NCBI GenBank assembly: GCA_902496125.1
Contig: CABUZU010000053.1
Span: 1-12,927 of the forward strand
DNA length: 12,927 nucleotides
Reading direction: 5' to 3'
DNA from: an uncultured Lachnospiraceae bacterium
GTDB lineage: Bacteria; Bacillota; Clostridia; Lachnospirales; Lachnospiraceae
Shown here: piece after piece, positions 1 to 6,803 of the stretch
Numbering within the stretch: the first letter of the stretch is position 1
Layout: every line of letters starts with the position of its first letter
Made by a program: the position numbers and the translations under genes
Notes under the pieces: generated by a model
The model's database searches: none
The model's input: only the letters and a program-made list of their open reading frames with translations
Told to the model about the DNA's origin: nothing

Positions 1-657
1 AGGGTCTCTAGGATACATCGTTCCTCCACCCCACACAACATTGTTATTCCACATATCGGTATAGGTATGGAAATAAGTTCTTTGAACTCCCTTATCGGTA
101 TCTTCTTTTGCTTGAAGTAAATACGCTCCACCGCCATCACCCATGGATAAGGTAACCGGTGCTTTTTCCATTAATTCTTCTTTTGAATCAAATCCTCTGC
201 GAATCCATCTTGATAAAACTTCTCCTGAAACGACTAATACATTTTCTGCCTTATCCGTACGAATCAAACTATCGGCAATATCTACACCACTCATAAAAGC
301 ATTACACGCATTTTTTACATCAAATACATAAGCATTTCTAATATTTAATTTATCTGCAACTACATTGGCTGTTGCTGGTTCTGCAAAATCTTGTGTAATT
401 GAGCAAAACAGTAAAGCATCAATATCTGATGGTTCAATTCCTGCATTTTTAATTGCTTCTGCACCTGCTTTTGCTGCAATATCAGAACTATTTTCATCGT
501 CTGCTGCATAATACCTTTCTTCACAACCTGTCAACATTTTGCAAAGTCCATATTTTACACCATGCTTTTCATAACCTGACATTTCTTCCATTTCTCTTGT
601 TGTAATTTTTCTTTCTGGAATATATCTACCTAATCCTTGTATTACTGCTTTTTTCAT
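1..657 (-). CDS. Ketosynthase III (FabH-like 3-oxoacyl-ACP synthase III family), partial, 3' end outside window
   Basis: An uninterrupted frame of 219 codons starts at ATG 657 and runs off the left edge, so the C-terminal third is missing. The N-terminus (AVIQGLGRYIPERKIT) has the FabH-type beta strand and GxGxYxP turn. The nucleophilic-cysteine segment is DVKNACNAFMSGVDIADSLI, with the likely catalytic Cys118; a glycine-rich MGDGGGAYLL follows at about 172-181. The His and Asn of the catalytic triad would lie beyond the edge. The family condenses a starter acyl thioester with an ACP-bound extender, or occasionally forms esters or amides. A GAGG Shine-Dalgarno site 10 nt upstream overlaps the end of the GNAT gene, whose stop is 7 nt away, which suggests translational coupling. 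The neighbouring carrier protein and amino acid:carrier protein ligase suggest a secondary-metabolite ketosynthase rather than housekeeping FabH. The substrate is unknown. Confidence 0.85.
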   Translation of the reverse strand, partial: MKKAVIQGLGRYIPERKITTREMEEMSGYEKHGVKYGLCKMLTGCEERYYAADDENSSDIAAKAGAEAIKNAGIEPSDIDALLFCSITQDFAEPATANVVADKLNIRNAYVFDVKNACNAFMSGVDIADSLIRTDKAENVLVVSGEVLSRWIRRGFDSKEELMEKAPVTLSMGDGGGAYLLQAKEDTDKGVQRTYFHTYTDMWNNNVVWGGGTMYPRDP

Positions 658-664
658 ATTTTTA

Positions 665-1141
665 TTACCTCATTTTTCGTACTTGTTTTTGCATAAATCT
701 TTCTGTTATATTCGGTCTAAAAAGCCCTGATATTTCACCAATTTTCTCGTATCCATTTTGAATATAGAAGGAAAACGCAGATTCATTAAAGTCTGCTACC
801 ACTAAAAAAGTTTTAGTTGTCACAGACTTTAATGCCTGTAAAGAATACTCTTCAAAATATTCTAAAAGTGCCTTTCCTACTCCTTGATTTCTATACGCCT
901 TAGATACTACAATTAAATGCAAATAGGGATAAGAAGCAAACGCTCCATGCAAATTAAACCAAATAAATCCCATTACCCCATTTTCTGACTTCGCAACAAA
1001 AAAGCAATCTTCGTTTAGCCCTTGCATGAGTTTAAATTTTATTAACTTTTCACTAGGATAATACGCTCTTCCTATTTCTGTATCTTTTAAAATTGCAACA
1101 CATTCATCGATATCGCCCACATTTGCTTCACATATCGTCAT
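665..1141 (-). CDS. GNAT-family N-acyltransferase
   Basis: A 158-residue protein of typical single-domain GNAT size. Motif A is visible at about residues 74-98 (LHLIVVSKAYRNQGVGKALL), with the pyrophosphate-binding RNQGVG loop at 84-89. A motif-B-like segment follows at about 119-141 (NESAFSFYIQNGYEKIGEIS), as in RimI-like acetyltransferases. GNATs usually move an acyl group from acyl-CoA to an amine; some accept acyl- or aminoacyl-carrier proteins. The gene lies 24 nt downstream of the carrier-protein gene and 7 nt upstream of the ketosynthase gene, so it belongs to the same operon. It may acylate the amine of the carrier-bound amino acid, protect the host from the product, or release the product; these are inferences. 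The start ATG at 1141 has an AAAGG site slightly far upstream (about 11 nt). Confidence 0.85.
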   Translation of the reverse strand: MTICEANVGDIDECVAILKDTEIGRAYYPSEKLIKFKLMQGLNEDCFFVAKSENGVMGFIWFNLHGAFASYPYLHLIVVSKAYRNQGVGKALLEYFEEYSLQALKSVTTKTFLVVADFNESAFSFYIQNGYEKIGEISGLFRPNITERFMQKQVRKMR

Positions 1142-1165
1142 CCATTATCAACCTTTCTACGTCCC

Positions 1166-1405
1166 CTATGCACTTTGCATTTTCTTTATTAAATTTGCAA
1201 TGGATAAAACCGTATTAAACTGTTCGAACTCTAATTCTTCCAAATTAAACTCCACACCAAAAGCACCTTCAAATTCTGTTATCAATGTAATAACACCAAA
1301 AGAATCCAATAGACCAGTAGAAATTAATTTTGTCTCTTCATTAAAATCCGCAGTTCCAATTTGATTTGCAACCAATTCACAAATCTTTTTATTCATTTCA
1401 TTCAT
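1166..1405 (-). CDS. Acyl/aminoacyl carrier protein (phosphopantetheine-binding, DltC-like)
   Basis: A 79-residue acidic four-helix carrier protein. The attachment motif is GLLDSFGVITLITEFEGAFG, with Ser35 as the expected 4'-phosphopantetheine site at the start of helix II. LLDSFG followed by an 'E-FGVEF' segment is closer to D-alanyl carrier proteins (DltC) and stand-alone aminoacyl carrier proteins than to fatty-acid AcpP, which typically has DSLD or DSLE. No dltA, dltB or dltD is nearby, so a role in teichoic acid alanylation is not supported here. The partner is most likely the adjacent class II ligase, whose stop is 22 nt upstream. Start choice is uncertain: ATG 1405 is 13 nt from the nearest AAAGG, and a second in-frame ATG lies at 1396. 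A five-codon reading frame at 1398-1415 overlaps the start. Confidence 0.88.
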   Translation of the reverse strand: MNEMNKKICELVANQIGTADFNEETKLISTGLLDSFGVITLITEFEGAFGVEFNLEELEFEQFNTVLSIANLIKKMQSA

Positions 1406-1427
1406 AAATTTTCATATACCTTTCTAA

Positions 1428-2594
1428 CTAACTTTCAAAAATTTCTCGATAAGTTTCTTCGTCCCATTTTTCTGGATTAATTCCTTTTTGAGAAAGAAGT
1501 GCATAAGTTAAACGGTCAATACCAAATGCACAACACGCACTATAACAATAAGAACCTTCATTATCTTTAATATTGTAAGGTTTGGTAAAATGAGTCCTGT
1601 GATAATTTACTGAACCACAAGAAATAAAATTGTCTTCTTCTGTCAACCTTAACTTAAATTCTTGCTTTGAATTCCCTAACACCTGGAATAGCTTTAATTT
1701 CTTATAATTACTAGCAAAAAATGAATCCGTAGCTGTATCAATTTTGCAATTTAGAGAAAATTTTTCAATCCACTCATGCCATAGCTGTTTTCCTTTATCG
1801 ATACCAGCTTCGCACTGTTCTTTCGTTCCTAAAAATACGTATTCTTTCATGTAAAACTCATTGAGTCTTGACAATTCACACACATTGTTTTCTTCATTTC
1901 TAAAGCATTTTCCTGAAACCATAAATACTTTGGGTTGATTTTGTTTAATAATAGAATCTTGTAAAAAAGGATAAACAGGAACACAGGCTGCATGTCTTAA
2001 CACATTGACAGGAGTACGCATATCTTCTCCTAAATGTTCTTCATCGACTCCCTGTTTTGCAAATTTGTCTATTACATCAATGTCATTTTTCATCAAAGTC
2101 TGAAACATAATATGATGTGGAAACGATTCAAAATATCCACCGATTTTATAATCATGTAGTGGATAAATTACTGGAAACTCATATTCCTTTAAATTTTCAA
2201 ATAATTTCCTGCCATTTTCTTCTATCTTATTGTTAAAATACTTAAAGACTTTTAGAAAAATATCACTATATGCATAAACACCATCCGCAATTTTTTTAAT
2301 GATTTCTTTTTCAAGAAGCTTTGAAAAAATATTATCCGTATTTATTATTTTGTTATCTGTGAAATCTTCTAAAGTCACAATACTTACTTTTTTATTAGAT
2401 AGTGCTCCCTCTGTTAACATTTTTTCTAACTTTTCTACACTTGCTAATACAGCATTTTCATTTGCATTCTGGCAATGTATCTCAAGGATATCCTCTTTTT
2501 TCTCAATCCCCTCAATATGTGGAGAAACATAGGGTAACATTTCCATGAAAAACTGAATATCCTCTTTTGCAATTTTATCTAATTTATATTGCAT
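1428..2594 (-). CDS. Class II aaRS-like amino acid:[carrier protein] ligase
   Basis: A 388-residue protein with a class II aminoacyl-tRNA synthetase catalytic core. Motif 2 is seen as VSGKCFRNEENN (Phe231, Arg232, Glu234) followed by SRLNEFYMKEYVF, and motif 3 as CCAFGIDRLTYAL (Arg361). Cysteines before motif 2 (LRHAACVPVYP, Cys204) and before motif 3 (Cys354/355), with a Glu in the RLNEF..KE segment, fit the Cys-Glu-Cys zinc site of methanogen-type SerRS and of the SerRS-like amino acid:[carrier protein] ligases (Bll0957 type). The first 130 or so residues do not look like the long coiled-coil tRNA-binding arm of bacterial SerRS. The known family adenylates an amino acid and loads it onto the phosphopantetheine thiol of a small carrier protein. 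The adjacent carrier-protein gene supports this strongly. Amino acid specificity cannot be read from the sequence. ATG 2594 has AAAGGACGG about 7 nt upstream. Confidence 0.82.
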   Translation of the reverse strand: MQYKLDKIAKEDIQFFMEMLPYVSPHIEGIEKKEDILEIHCQNANENAVLASVEKLEKMLTEGALSNKKVSIVTLEDFTDNKIINTDNIFSKLLEKEIIKKIADGVYAYSDIFLKVFKYFNNKIEENGRKLFENLKEYEFPVIYPLHDYKIGGYFESFPHHIMFQTLMKNDIDVIDKFAKQGVDEEHLGEDMRTPVNVLRHAACVPVYPFLQDSIIKQNQPKVFMVSGKCFRNEENNVCELSRLNEFYMKEYVFLGTKEQCEAGIDKGKQLWHEWIEKFSLNCKIDTATDSFFASNYKKLKLFQVLGNSKQEFKLRLTEEDNFISCGSVNYHRTHFTKPYNIKDNEGSYCYSACCAFGIDRLTYALLSQKGINPEKWDEETYREIFES

Positions 2595-2610
2595 AAACCG
2601 TCCTTTCTAA

Positions 2611-4881
2611 CTACTCTCTATCTTTTAGTAATTCTGTATAATCCATCTTATTTAACTTTCTATTCAATAAAATCATAGATACCACATAAGATACGACAAT
2701 AATAACTACAATGATGCCATAAGTCTGAGGTGTGAACGAGGTATCTAATCCTAATTCAATATCGGCAATCATGGATGGATAAATCTGGTCTAGAGCTGGC
2801 TTTCCAACTACAAGTGAAAGTAATGCTCCAATAAATACTACCCAGAAATTAGAATCAATAAAAATCTTTCTAGTTTCACTGTTTCGATATCCAAATACTT
2901 TTAAGAGTCCAATGCTAAAGGAAGACTTTTCCATTGCTTGTTTTAATAATAAATATAAAACTGCAATAAATACGATAATAGAAGCAACCAATAATACCAT
3001 AATTGTTAGTGACATACTATCCATTAAGGACTCGCCCATCTTACTAATATCTTTACGTTCGATTACGTTCCATACAATATCCGTATCCAATTCGTCTAAT
3101 TTTTCTTTTGAGAAAATCACATTATAGAAATCGTCATCTGCATCATACATTTCTCTTAAATCTTCTATTGGCATAAATGCAAACAAACTAGCAGAATAAT
3201 CTACCACTTCTTTAATTTTAAATGTTTTTTCTTCATCATCCTTATCAACAAGTTTTAACTTAATGCTGTCTCCTGCTTTCCAATCAAATTTCCTAGCTAC
3301 GCAATCAGAAATAATGATTTCTCCTTTTTTACAATCCGTATTAAAATCAAAGTATGAACTCTTTTCATCAAGACCTAAAACGGTGATATTGGTATCAGAA
3401 TCAGCATATTTGTTATAACCTGACATATCTTGTGAGTATGCGGTCTTGGCACCATCTGGCACTTTATCTGGCATCTGCTTTAAGGTATACATGTAATTCC
3501 ATTTGACATCCTGTACACAAGTGTTGACATAATTGCCAATTGCTGAATGAATGGTAAAGGAGAATAGTAAAATATAAATGGAATAAAAGACTCCAATAAA
3601 TAAAACAATATAAATAGCCTTTTCTCTAAGAAGTTGTCTAATCTTAAAGACACTAATAATTTTTCGATTTCTTAATTTTAATTTTGAAACCTTTCCTTGT
3701 TTTGCTCTCTTCTTTAATAAATCTAATGGTTCCATTTTCAATTTTCTATTAATCATAAATACGTTTACTAAAAAACCAAAAATTACTGGAAGAATCACAC
3801 CATAAACAATCGTTGCTGGATAAAAGTTTGCCGAAATATCAGGATAAGAATAAGATGCACCACCTGTCTGAATTGAAGCACCACATAAAATATAACCTGC
3901 AATTAAACCGACAACACCACCAAAAAATATTACTAAAGTTGGAAGCAATACATATTGCTTTAATAAACTGTTCTTTTTAACACCTAATGCATACAAAGTA
4001 CCAATTACTACACTTTCTTGTTCAATCGTATGCGAAATAAATATTGAAATAACAAATGCAAAAAGAATTGCAAGAAGACTTCCCATCATAATGCAAACAG
4101 AAGAAGTTGTTGCAAGGTCTGTTTCATAACCTACCATTCTATTATTGTCTGCTTGCTTTGTAAATGAGATGAGATTGGAATTTACTCCAAACTGTTTATA
4201 CTCTTCAGGAACTTTCATATCATTGATGTAATCTTTTACATCTGAATCTTTATAATCCTCTTTTAAGATATAAGCATATTGAAATGTCTGGCTCTGAATT
4301 GCTCTTTCAGTATCACTCAATACAGTATATCCATCACTAGAAACAAATGCTAAACCAAAACCTTTATGGTCTGCACCTAAATCTGCCAGATTTCTTTTAA
4401 TCGTTACATAATCGGGAACAGTACCAATGCCACACACCTTCATTTTCTTTCCAGCAATTGTAATGCTACTTCCTATCTGTAAATCGTGTGTCTGTGCATA
4501 GCGATTTTCAATCACTACTTCATCCTTACCCGTTGGAAGTGTTCCTTCGATAAGTTTAATACGATTCATGTTTTCTCTGTTATGAAATACTCTTAATACT
4601 GATTTATCTTTTTGTTCATATTCTAGATAAAACTCTTTCTCAACTGAAACTCCTTTATTATTTAACTTTTCTAAATCGTCATCTGATAGTTCAAAAAATG
4701 TCGTGAATTCACCATCTTCTGCACTGTATTCTGTACGATATTCTTTCATCTGGTCGATTACATTATCAGCTGCCATAATATTACCAGCTACCATCGTCAT
4801 TCCTACTGCTAATATTAAGAATATAAAAAAGTATCGAACTTTACTTGCCTTTAATTCACGAAAAACACGTTTATAAAACAT
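2611..4881 (-). CDS. ABC transporter permease, FtsX/MacB-type, eight predicted TM segments
   Basis: A 756-residue integral membrane protein built of two similar halves. Hydrophobic segments lie at about 17-37, 260-284, 306-334, 355-377, 422-445, 625-648, 679-694 and 721-740. Large, presumably extracytoplasmic regions of about 220 residues (40-258) and about 175 residues (450-622) separate TM1 from TM2 and TM5 from TM6. Each half ends alike (MINRKLKMEPLDLLK near 376-390 and LLNRKLNKMDYTELLK near 738-753), the usual end of FtsX-type domains. Such permeases pair with MacB/LolD-type ATPases and act in efflux, peptide resistance or mechanotransmission rather than classical import. The gene starts 25 nt after the ATPase gene (ATG 4881 with TAGGAGATG upstream) and ends 16 nt before the ligase gene. 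Export of, or resistance to, the operon's product is the most likely role but is inferred. Confidence 0.88.
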   Translation of the reverse strand: MFYKRVFRELKASKVRYFFIFLILAVGMTMVAGNIMAADNVIDQMKEYRTEYSAEDGEFTTFFELSDDDLEKLNNKGVSVEKEFYLEYEQKDKSVLRVFHNRENMNRIKLIEGTLPTGKDEVVIENRYAQTHDLQIGSSITIAGKKMKVCGIGTVPDYVTIKRNLADLGADHKGFGLAFVSSDGYTVLSDTERAIQSQTFQYAYILKEDYKDSDVKDYINDMKVPEEYKQFGVNSNLISFTKQADNNRMVGYETDLATTSSVCIMMGSLLAILFAFVISIFISHTIEQESVVIGTLYALGVKKNSLLKQYVLLPTLVIFFGGVVGLIAGYILCGASIQTGGASYSYPDISANFYPATIVYGVILPVIFGFLVNVFMINRKLKMEPLDLLKKRAKQGKVSKLKLRNRKIISVFKIRQLLREKAIYIVLFIGVFYSIYILLFSFTIHSAIGNYVNTCVQDVKWNYMYTLKQMPDKVPDGAKTAYSQDMSGYNKYADSDTNITVLGLDEKSSYFDFNTDCKKGEIIISDCVARKFDWKAGDSIKLKLVDKDDEEKTFKIKEVVDYSASLFAFMPIEDLREMYDADDDFYNVIFSKEKLDELDTDIVWNVIERKDISKMGESLMDSMSLTIMVLLVASIIVFIAVLYLLLKQAMEKSSFSIGLLKVFGYRNSETRKIFIDSNFWVVFIGALLSLVVGKPALDQIYPSMIADIELGLDTSFTPQTYGIIVVIIVVSYVVSMILLNRKLNKMDYTELLKDRE

Positions 4882-4906
4882 TTTTTCATCTCCTAGTATT
4901 TATTTA

Positions 4907-5605
4907 CTATGCCCATTCCACATCTTCTGGAAGCATTGGGTTTTTAACTTTTTCGTTTTTTACAATTTTTCCGTCCACAATACCAATTACTCGGTCTGAA
5001 ATTTTACAAATTAAATCATTATGTGTAACAATTACCATAGTTGTTTTATATTTACGATTTAATTCCTTTAAAATACACATAACCTCTTTTGTATTTGTTG
5101 AATCTAACGCCCCCGTCGGCTCATCACAAAGTAGTAATTTAGGATTCTTTACTAATGCTCTTGCAATTGCACAACGTTGTTGCTGTCCACCAGATACCTG
5201 TGATGGAAATTTATAACGATGTTGTTCCAATCCCAAAATCCTTAATAATTCACCCAGTTCCAACGGAGATTGTGATATTTCTTGGCAAACCCTAATATTC
5301 TCTTCAATTGTTAAATTTGGAACTAAATTATAAAACTGGAAAATATATCCCAAATACTTTCTCCTATAATCCGCTTTTTCTTTTTTAGAAAGTTTTAATA
5401 CTTCATTTCCATCTACAACAATTGAACCTTCATCTGCCTTGTCTAATCCGCCCATCAAATTTAATAAAGTTGATTTTCCTGAACCTGATGGCCCTATAAT
5501 GGAGCAAATCTCTCCGCCACTAATATCAAAAGAAACTTTTTTTAATACTGTGGTTTTTGCATCCTTTTGCCCATATGATTTCACTACATCTTTTACTTGT
5601 AACAT
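4907..5605 (-). CDS. ABC transporter ATP-binding protein (MacB/LolD-type)
   Basis: A 232-residue nucleotide-binding domain counted from ATG 5605. Walker A is GPSGSGKST (38-46), the Q-loop is Gln90, the signature is VSGGQ (137-141, Val replacing the usual Leu), Walker B and D-loop are LLLCDEPTGALD (157-168), and the H-loop is His195. The DEPTGALDS sequence and the short length are typical of ATPases that energise FtsX-type permeases, and such a permease follows 25 nt downstream. The frame is open 10 codons further, to a TTG at 5635, but ATG 5605 is preferred: AAAGGA lies 9 nt upstream and the domain's conserved start (LQVKDVVKSYG) follows at once. It is the first gene of the accessory operon and lies behind a promoter region rich in dyads. 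Confidence 0.92.
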   Translation of the reverse strand: MLQVKDVVKSYGQKDAKTTVLKKVSFDISGGEICSIIGPSGSGKSTLLNLMGGLDKADEGSIVVDGNEVLKLSKKEKADYRRKYLGYIFQFYNLVPNLTIEENIRVCQEISQSPLELGELLRILGLEQHRYKFPSQVSGGQQQRCAIARALVKNPKLLLCDEPTGALDSTNTKEVMCILKELNRKYKTTMVIVTHNDLICKISDRVIGIVDGKIVKNEKVKNPMLPEDVEWA

Positions 5606-5650
5606 TAATCCAATTCCTTTCTTAAAACTTGCCAATTGGCTACGCTCACG

Positions 5651-5702
5651 AGTTGTATATAACTAATATCAATCTGTTATTACTAACTGGTTTACCACAG
5701 TT
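5651..5702. promoter_or_regulatory. Cluster of short dyads around the predicted start of the accessory operon transcript (possible operators)
   Basis: Three imperfect inverted repeats lie close together. AGTT-N6-AACT (5651-5664) has a TATA core; GTTA-N4-TAAC is at 5676-5687; AACTGG with CC..AGTT is at 5685-5702 and covers the -10 region. The recurring half-site GTTA/AGTT suggests binding of a dimeric regulator. No regulator gene is inside the window. In an A+T-rich region such dyads can arise by chance, so confidence is low. Confidence 0.3.
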
Positions 5703-5717
5703 TTTTTCATTTGTCAA
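5689..5717 (-). promoter_or_regulatory. Candidate promoter of the accessory (ABC-ligase-carrier-ketosynthase) operon
   Basis: On the minus strand a perfect -35 TTGACA (5712-5717) is followed after 17 nt by a weak -10 TAAACC (5689-5694). A perfect TATAAT lies just upstream at 5727-5732, but no good -35 is seen for it; it could be a second, overlapping promoter. A strong -35 with a poor -10 often marks an activator-dependent promoter, and that reading is inference. Confidence 0.55.
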
Positions 5718-5909
5718 CATTTGTGTATTATATTGATAAATTTTTTCAAAATTTAAGCATTTTTACTAAAATTATAATGCAAGTTCTACTAACACCTTTT
5801 ATTTTTTATATTTTTCCTAAGTCAGTCAATTGTATTTTATATACTTTTTTGACGATTTTCGTTTACATGTATGGACTCTACAAAAAAATATCCTATTTTG
5901 TAAAAGCAT

Positions 5910-5940
5910 AAAAAAATACCCCTTGGAAATCCAAGGGGTA
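5910..5940 (-). terminator. Rho-independent terminator after rpsI
   Basis: On the minus strand TACCCCTTGG and CCAAGGGGTA form a perfect 10-bp stem (11 bp if the A-T pair next to the loop forms) with a 2-4-nt loop, followed directly by seven T. It lies 18 nt after the rpsI stop codon and closes the rplM-rpsI transcript, separating it from the accessory operon. Confidence 0.95.
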
Positions 5941-5958
5941 CAATATTTGAAAAAATAA

Positions 5959-6351
5959 TTATCTCTTTGAGAACTGTGGTGCACGACGTGCAGCTTTGAG
6001 ACCGTATTTCTTTCTTTCTTTCATACGAGGATCTCTGGTTAAGAAACCTGCTTTCTTAAGTGCTGGACGGTATTCAGCATCTACTTTTAATAAAGCTCTA
6101 GAAATACCATGTCTGATAGCACCAGCCTGTCCTGTGAATCCACCACCATGTACGTTTACTAATACGTCATATTTATCTAAAGTTTCAGTTAAATCTAAAG
6201 GCTGACGAACTACAACCTTTAAAGTTTCTAAACCGAAATATTCATCAAGAGTTCTCTTGTTAATTGTAATATTACCAGTACCAGGTACTAAATATACTCT
6301 AGCTACGCTAGTTTTTCTTCTACCTGTTCCATAAAAAGATGTCTTAGCCAT
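5959..6351 (-). CDS. rpsI: 30S ribosomal protein S9
   Basis: A 130-residue protein of normal bacterial S9 length. The N-terminal FYGTGRRKTSVARVYL signature, the central VNVHGGGFTGQAGAIRHGISRAL and the basic C-terminal tail ending PQFSKR are diagnostic. In the 30S subunit the S9 tail reaches the P-site tRNA anticodon region. It is the second gene of the rplM-rpsI pair, 23 nt after rplM, with AAAGGAG before ATG 6351. A strong terminator follows its stop. Nothing unusual is seen. Confidence 0.98.
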   Translation of the reverse strand: MAKTSFYGTGRRKTSVARVYLVPGTGNITINKRTLDEYFGLETLKVVVRQPLDLTETLDKYDVLVNVHGGGFTGQAGAIRHGISRALLKVDAEYRPALKKAGFLTRDPRMKERKKYGLKAARRAPQFSKR

Positions 6352-6374
6352 TCTCTACTTTCTCCTTTCAGACC

Positions 6375-6803
6375 TTAAAACTTTAATTCTTCTGGTTTCT
6401 GAGCAGCATGTTTGTGATCAGGTCCAGCATAAACATGTAGTTTTGTATACATTTCTCTACCTAAAGGTCCTTTTGGAAGCATACCTTTTACAGCTAATTC
6501 AATAACTCTTTCAGGTTTCTTCTCTAACATTTCTTTTAATGTGCAAGATTTGAATCCTCCAACATAATCAGAATGTCTGTAATATAATTTCTGGTCTAAT
6601 TTCTTACCAGTTACTTTTACTTTGTCAGCATTTACAACGATTACATAATCACCTGTATCAATATGAGGTGTAAAAATTGGTTTATTTTTTCCTCTTAAAA
6701 CTTTAGCAACTTCTGATGCTAAACGTCCTAATGTACAACCTTCAGCGTCTACTACATACCATTTTCTTTCAATTGTAGACGGACTAGCCATGAAACTCTT
6801 CAT
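6375..6803 (-). CDS. rplM: 50S ribosomal protein L13
   Basis: A 142-residue protein matching typical L13 length. Recognisable segments are RKWYVVDAEGCTLGRLASEV, the HIDTGDYVIVVNADKVKVTG block, and VKGMLPKGPLGREMYTKLHVYAG. L13 is an early assembly protein of the 50S subunit. ATG 6803 has a strong GAGGAGG about 7 nt upstream. It is the first gene of the L13-S9 operon and follows an approximately 119-nt leader that may be regulatory. Confidence 0.98.
   Translation of the reverse strand: MKSFMASPSTIERKWYVVDAEGCTLGRLASEVAKVLRGKNKPIFTPHIDTGDYVIVVNADKVKVTGKKLDQKLYYRHSDYVGGFKSCTLKEMLEKKPERVIELAVKGMLPKGPLGREMYTKLHVYAGPDHKHAAQKPEELKF

Larger units (their letters stand above)
5606..5909. other. 304-nt non-coding region between the rpsI terminator and the accessory operon
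   Basis: Very A+T-rich and without a convincing gene. It holds the candidate promoter and dyads listed separately, an approximately 77-nt untranslated leader of the ABC ATPase gene, and a perfect 10-bp palindrome GCCAATTGGC at 5631-5640 just upstream of the Shine-Dalgarno site. The stretch 5740-5905 shows only A/T-rich sequence with no recognised signal. A 66-codon plus-strand frame (5711-5911) begins with TTG, has no ribosome site and overlaps the promoter, so it was not called. Confidence 0.6.

Noticed and set aside
143..331. Plus-strand frame of 62 codons
   Set aside because: It lies entirely opposite the ketosynthase gene, which shows a clear family signature on the minus strand.
1166..1405. 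D-alanine carrier protein of a teichoic acid dlt operon
   Set aside because: The motif is similar, but no DltA, DltB or DltD homologue is in the operon as seen; the adenylating enzyme is of the aaRS type instead.
1428..2594. Ordinary seryl-tRNA synthetase
   Set aside because: The tRNA-binding coiled-coil arm is not seen, the zinc-type cysteines differ from standard bacterial SerRS, and the gene is paired with a carrier protein in an accessory operon.
4845..5216. Plus-strand frame of 123 codons
   Set aside because: It lies antisense to the ABC ATPase, including the signature and Walker B region, and shows no family features or ribosome site.
5606..5635. Upstream TTG start for the ABC ATPase (10 extra residues)
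   Set aside because: No ribosome site precedes it, and ATG 5605 has AAAGGA at 9 nt and begins the conserved domain directly.
5711..5911. Plus-strand 66-codon frame encoding a hydrophobic peptide
   Set aside because: It starts with TTG, has no Shine-Dalgarno site, is simply A+T-rich sequence read as Phe/Ile/Tyr, and overlaps the minus-strand promoter.
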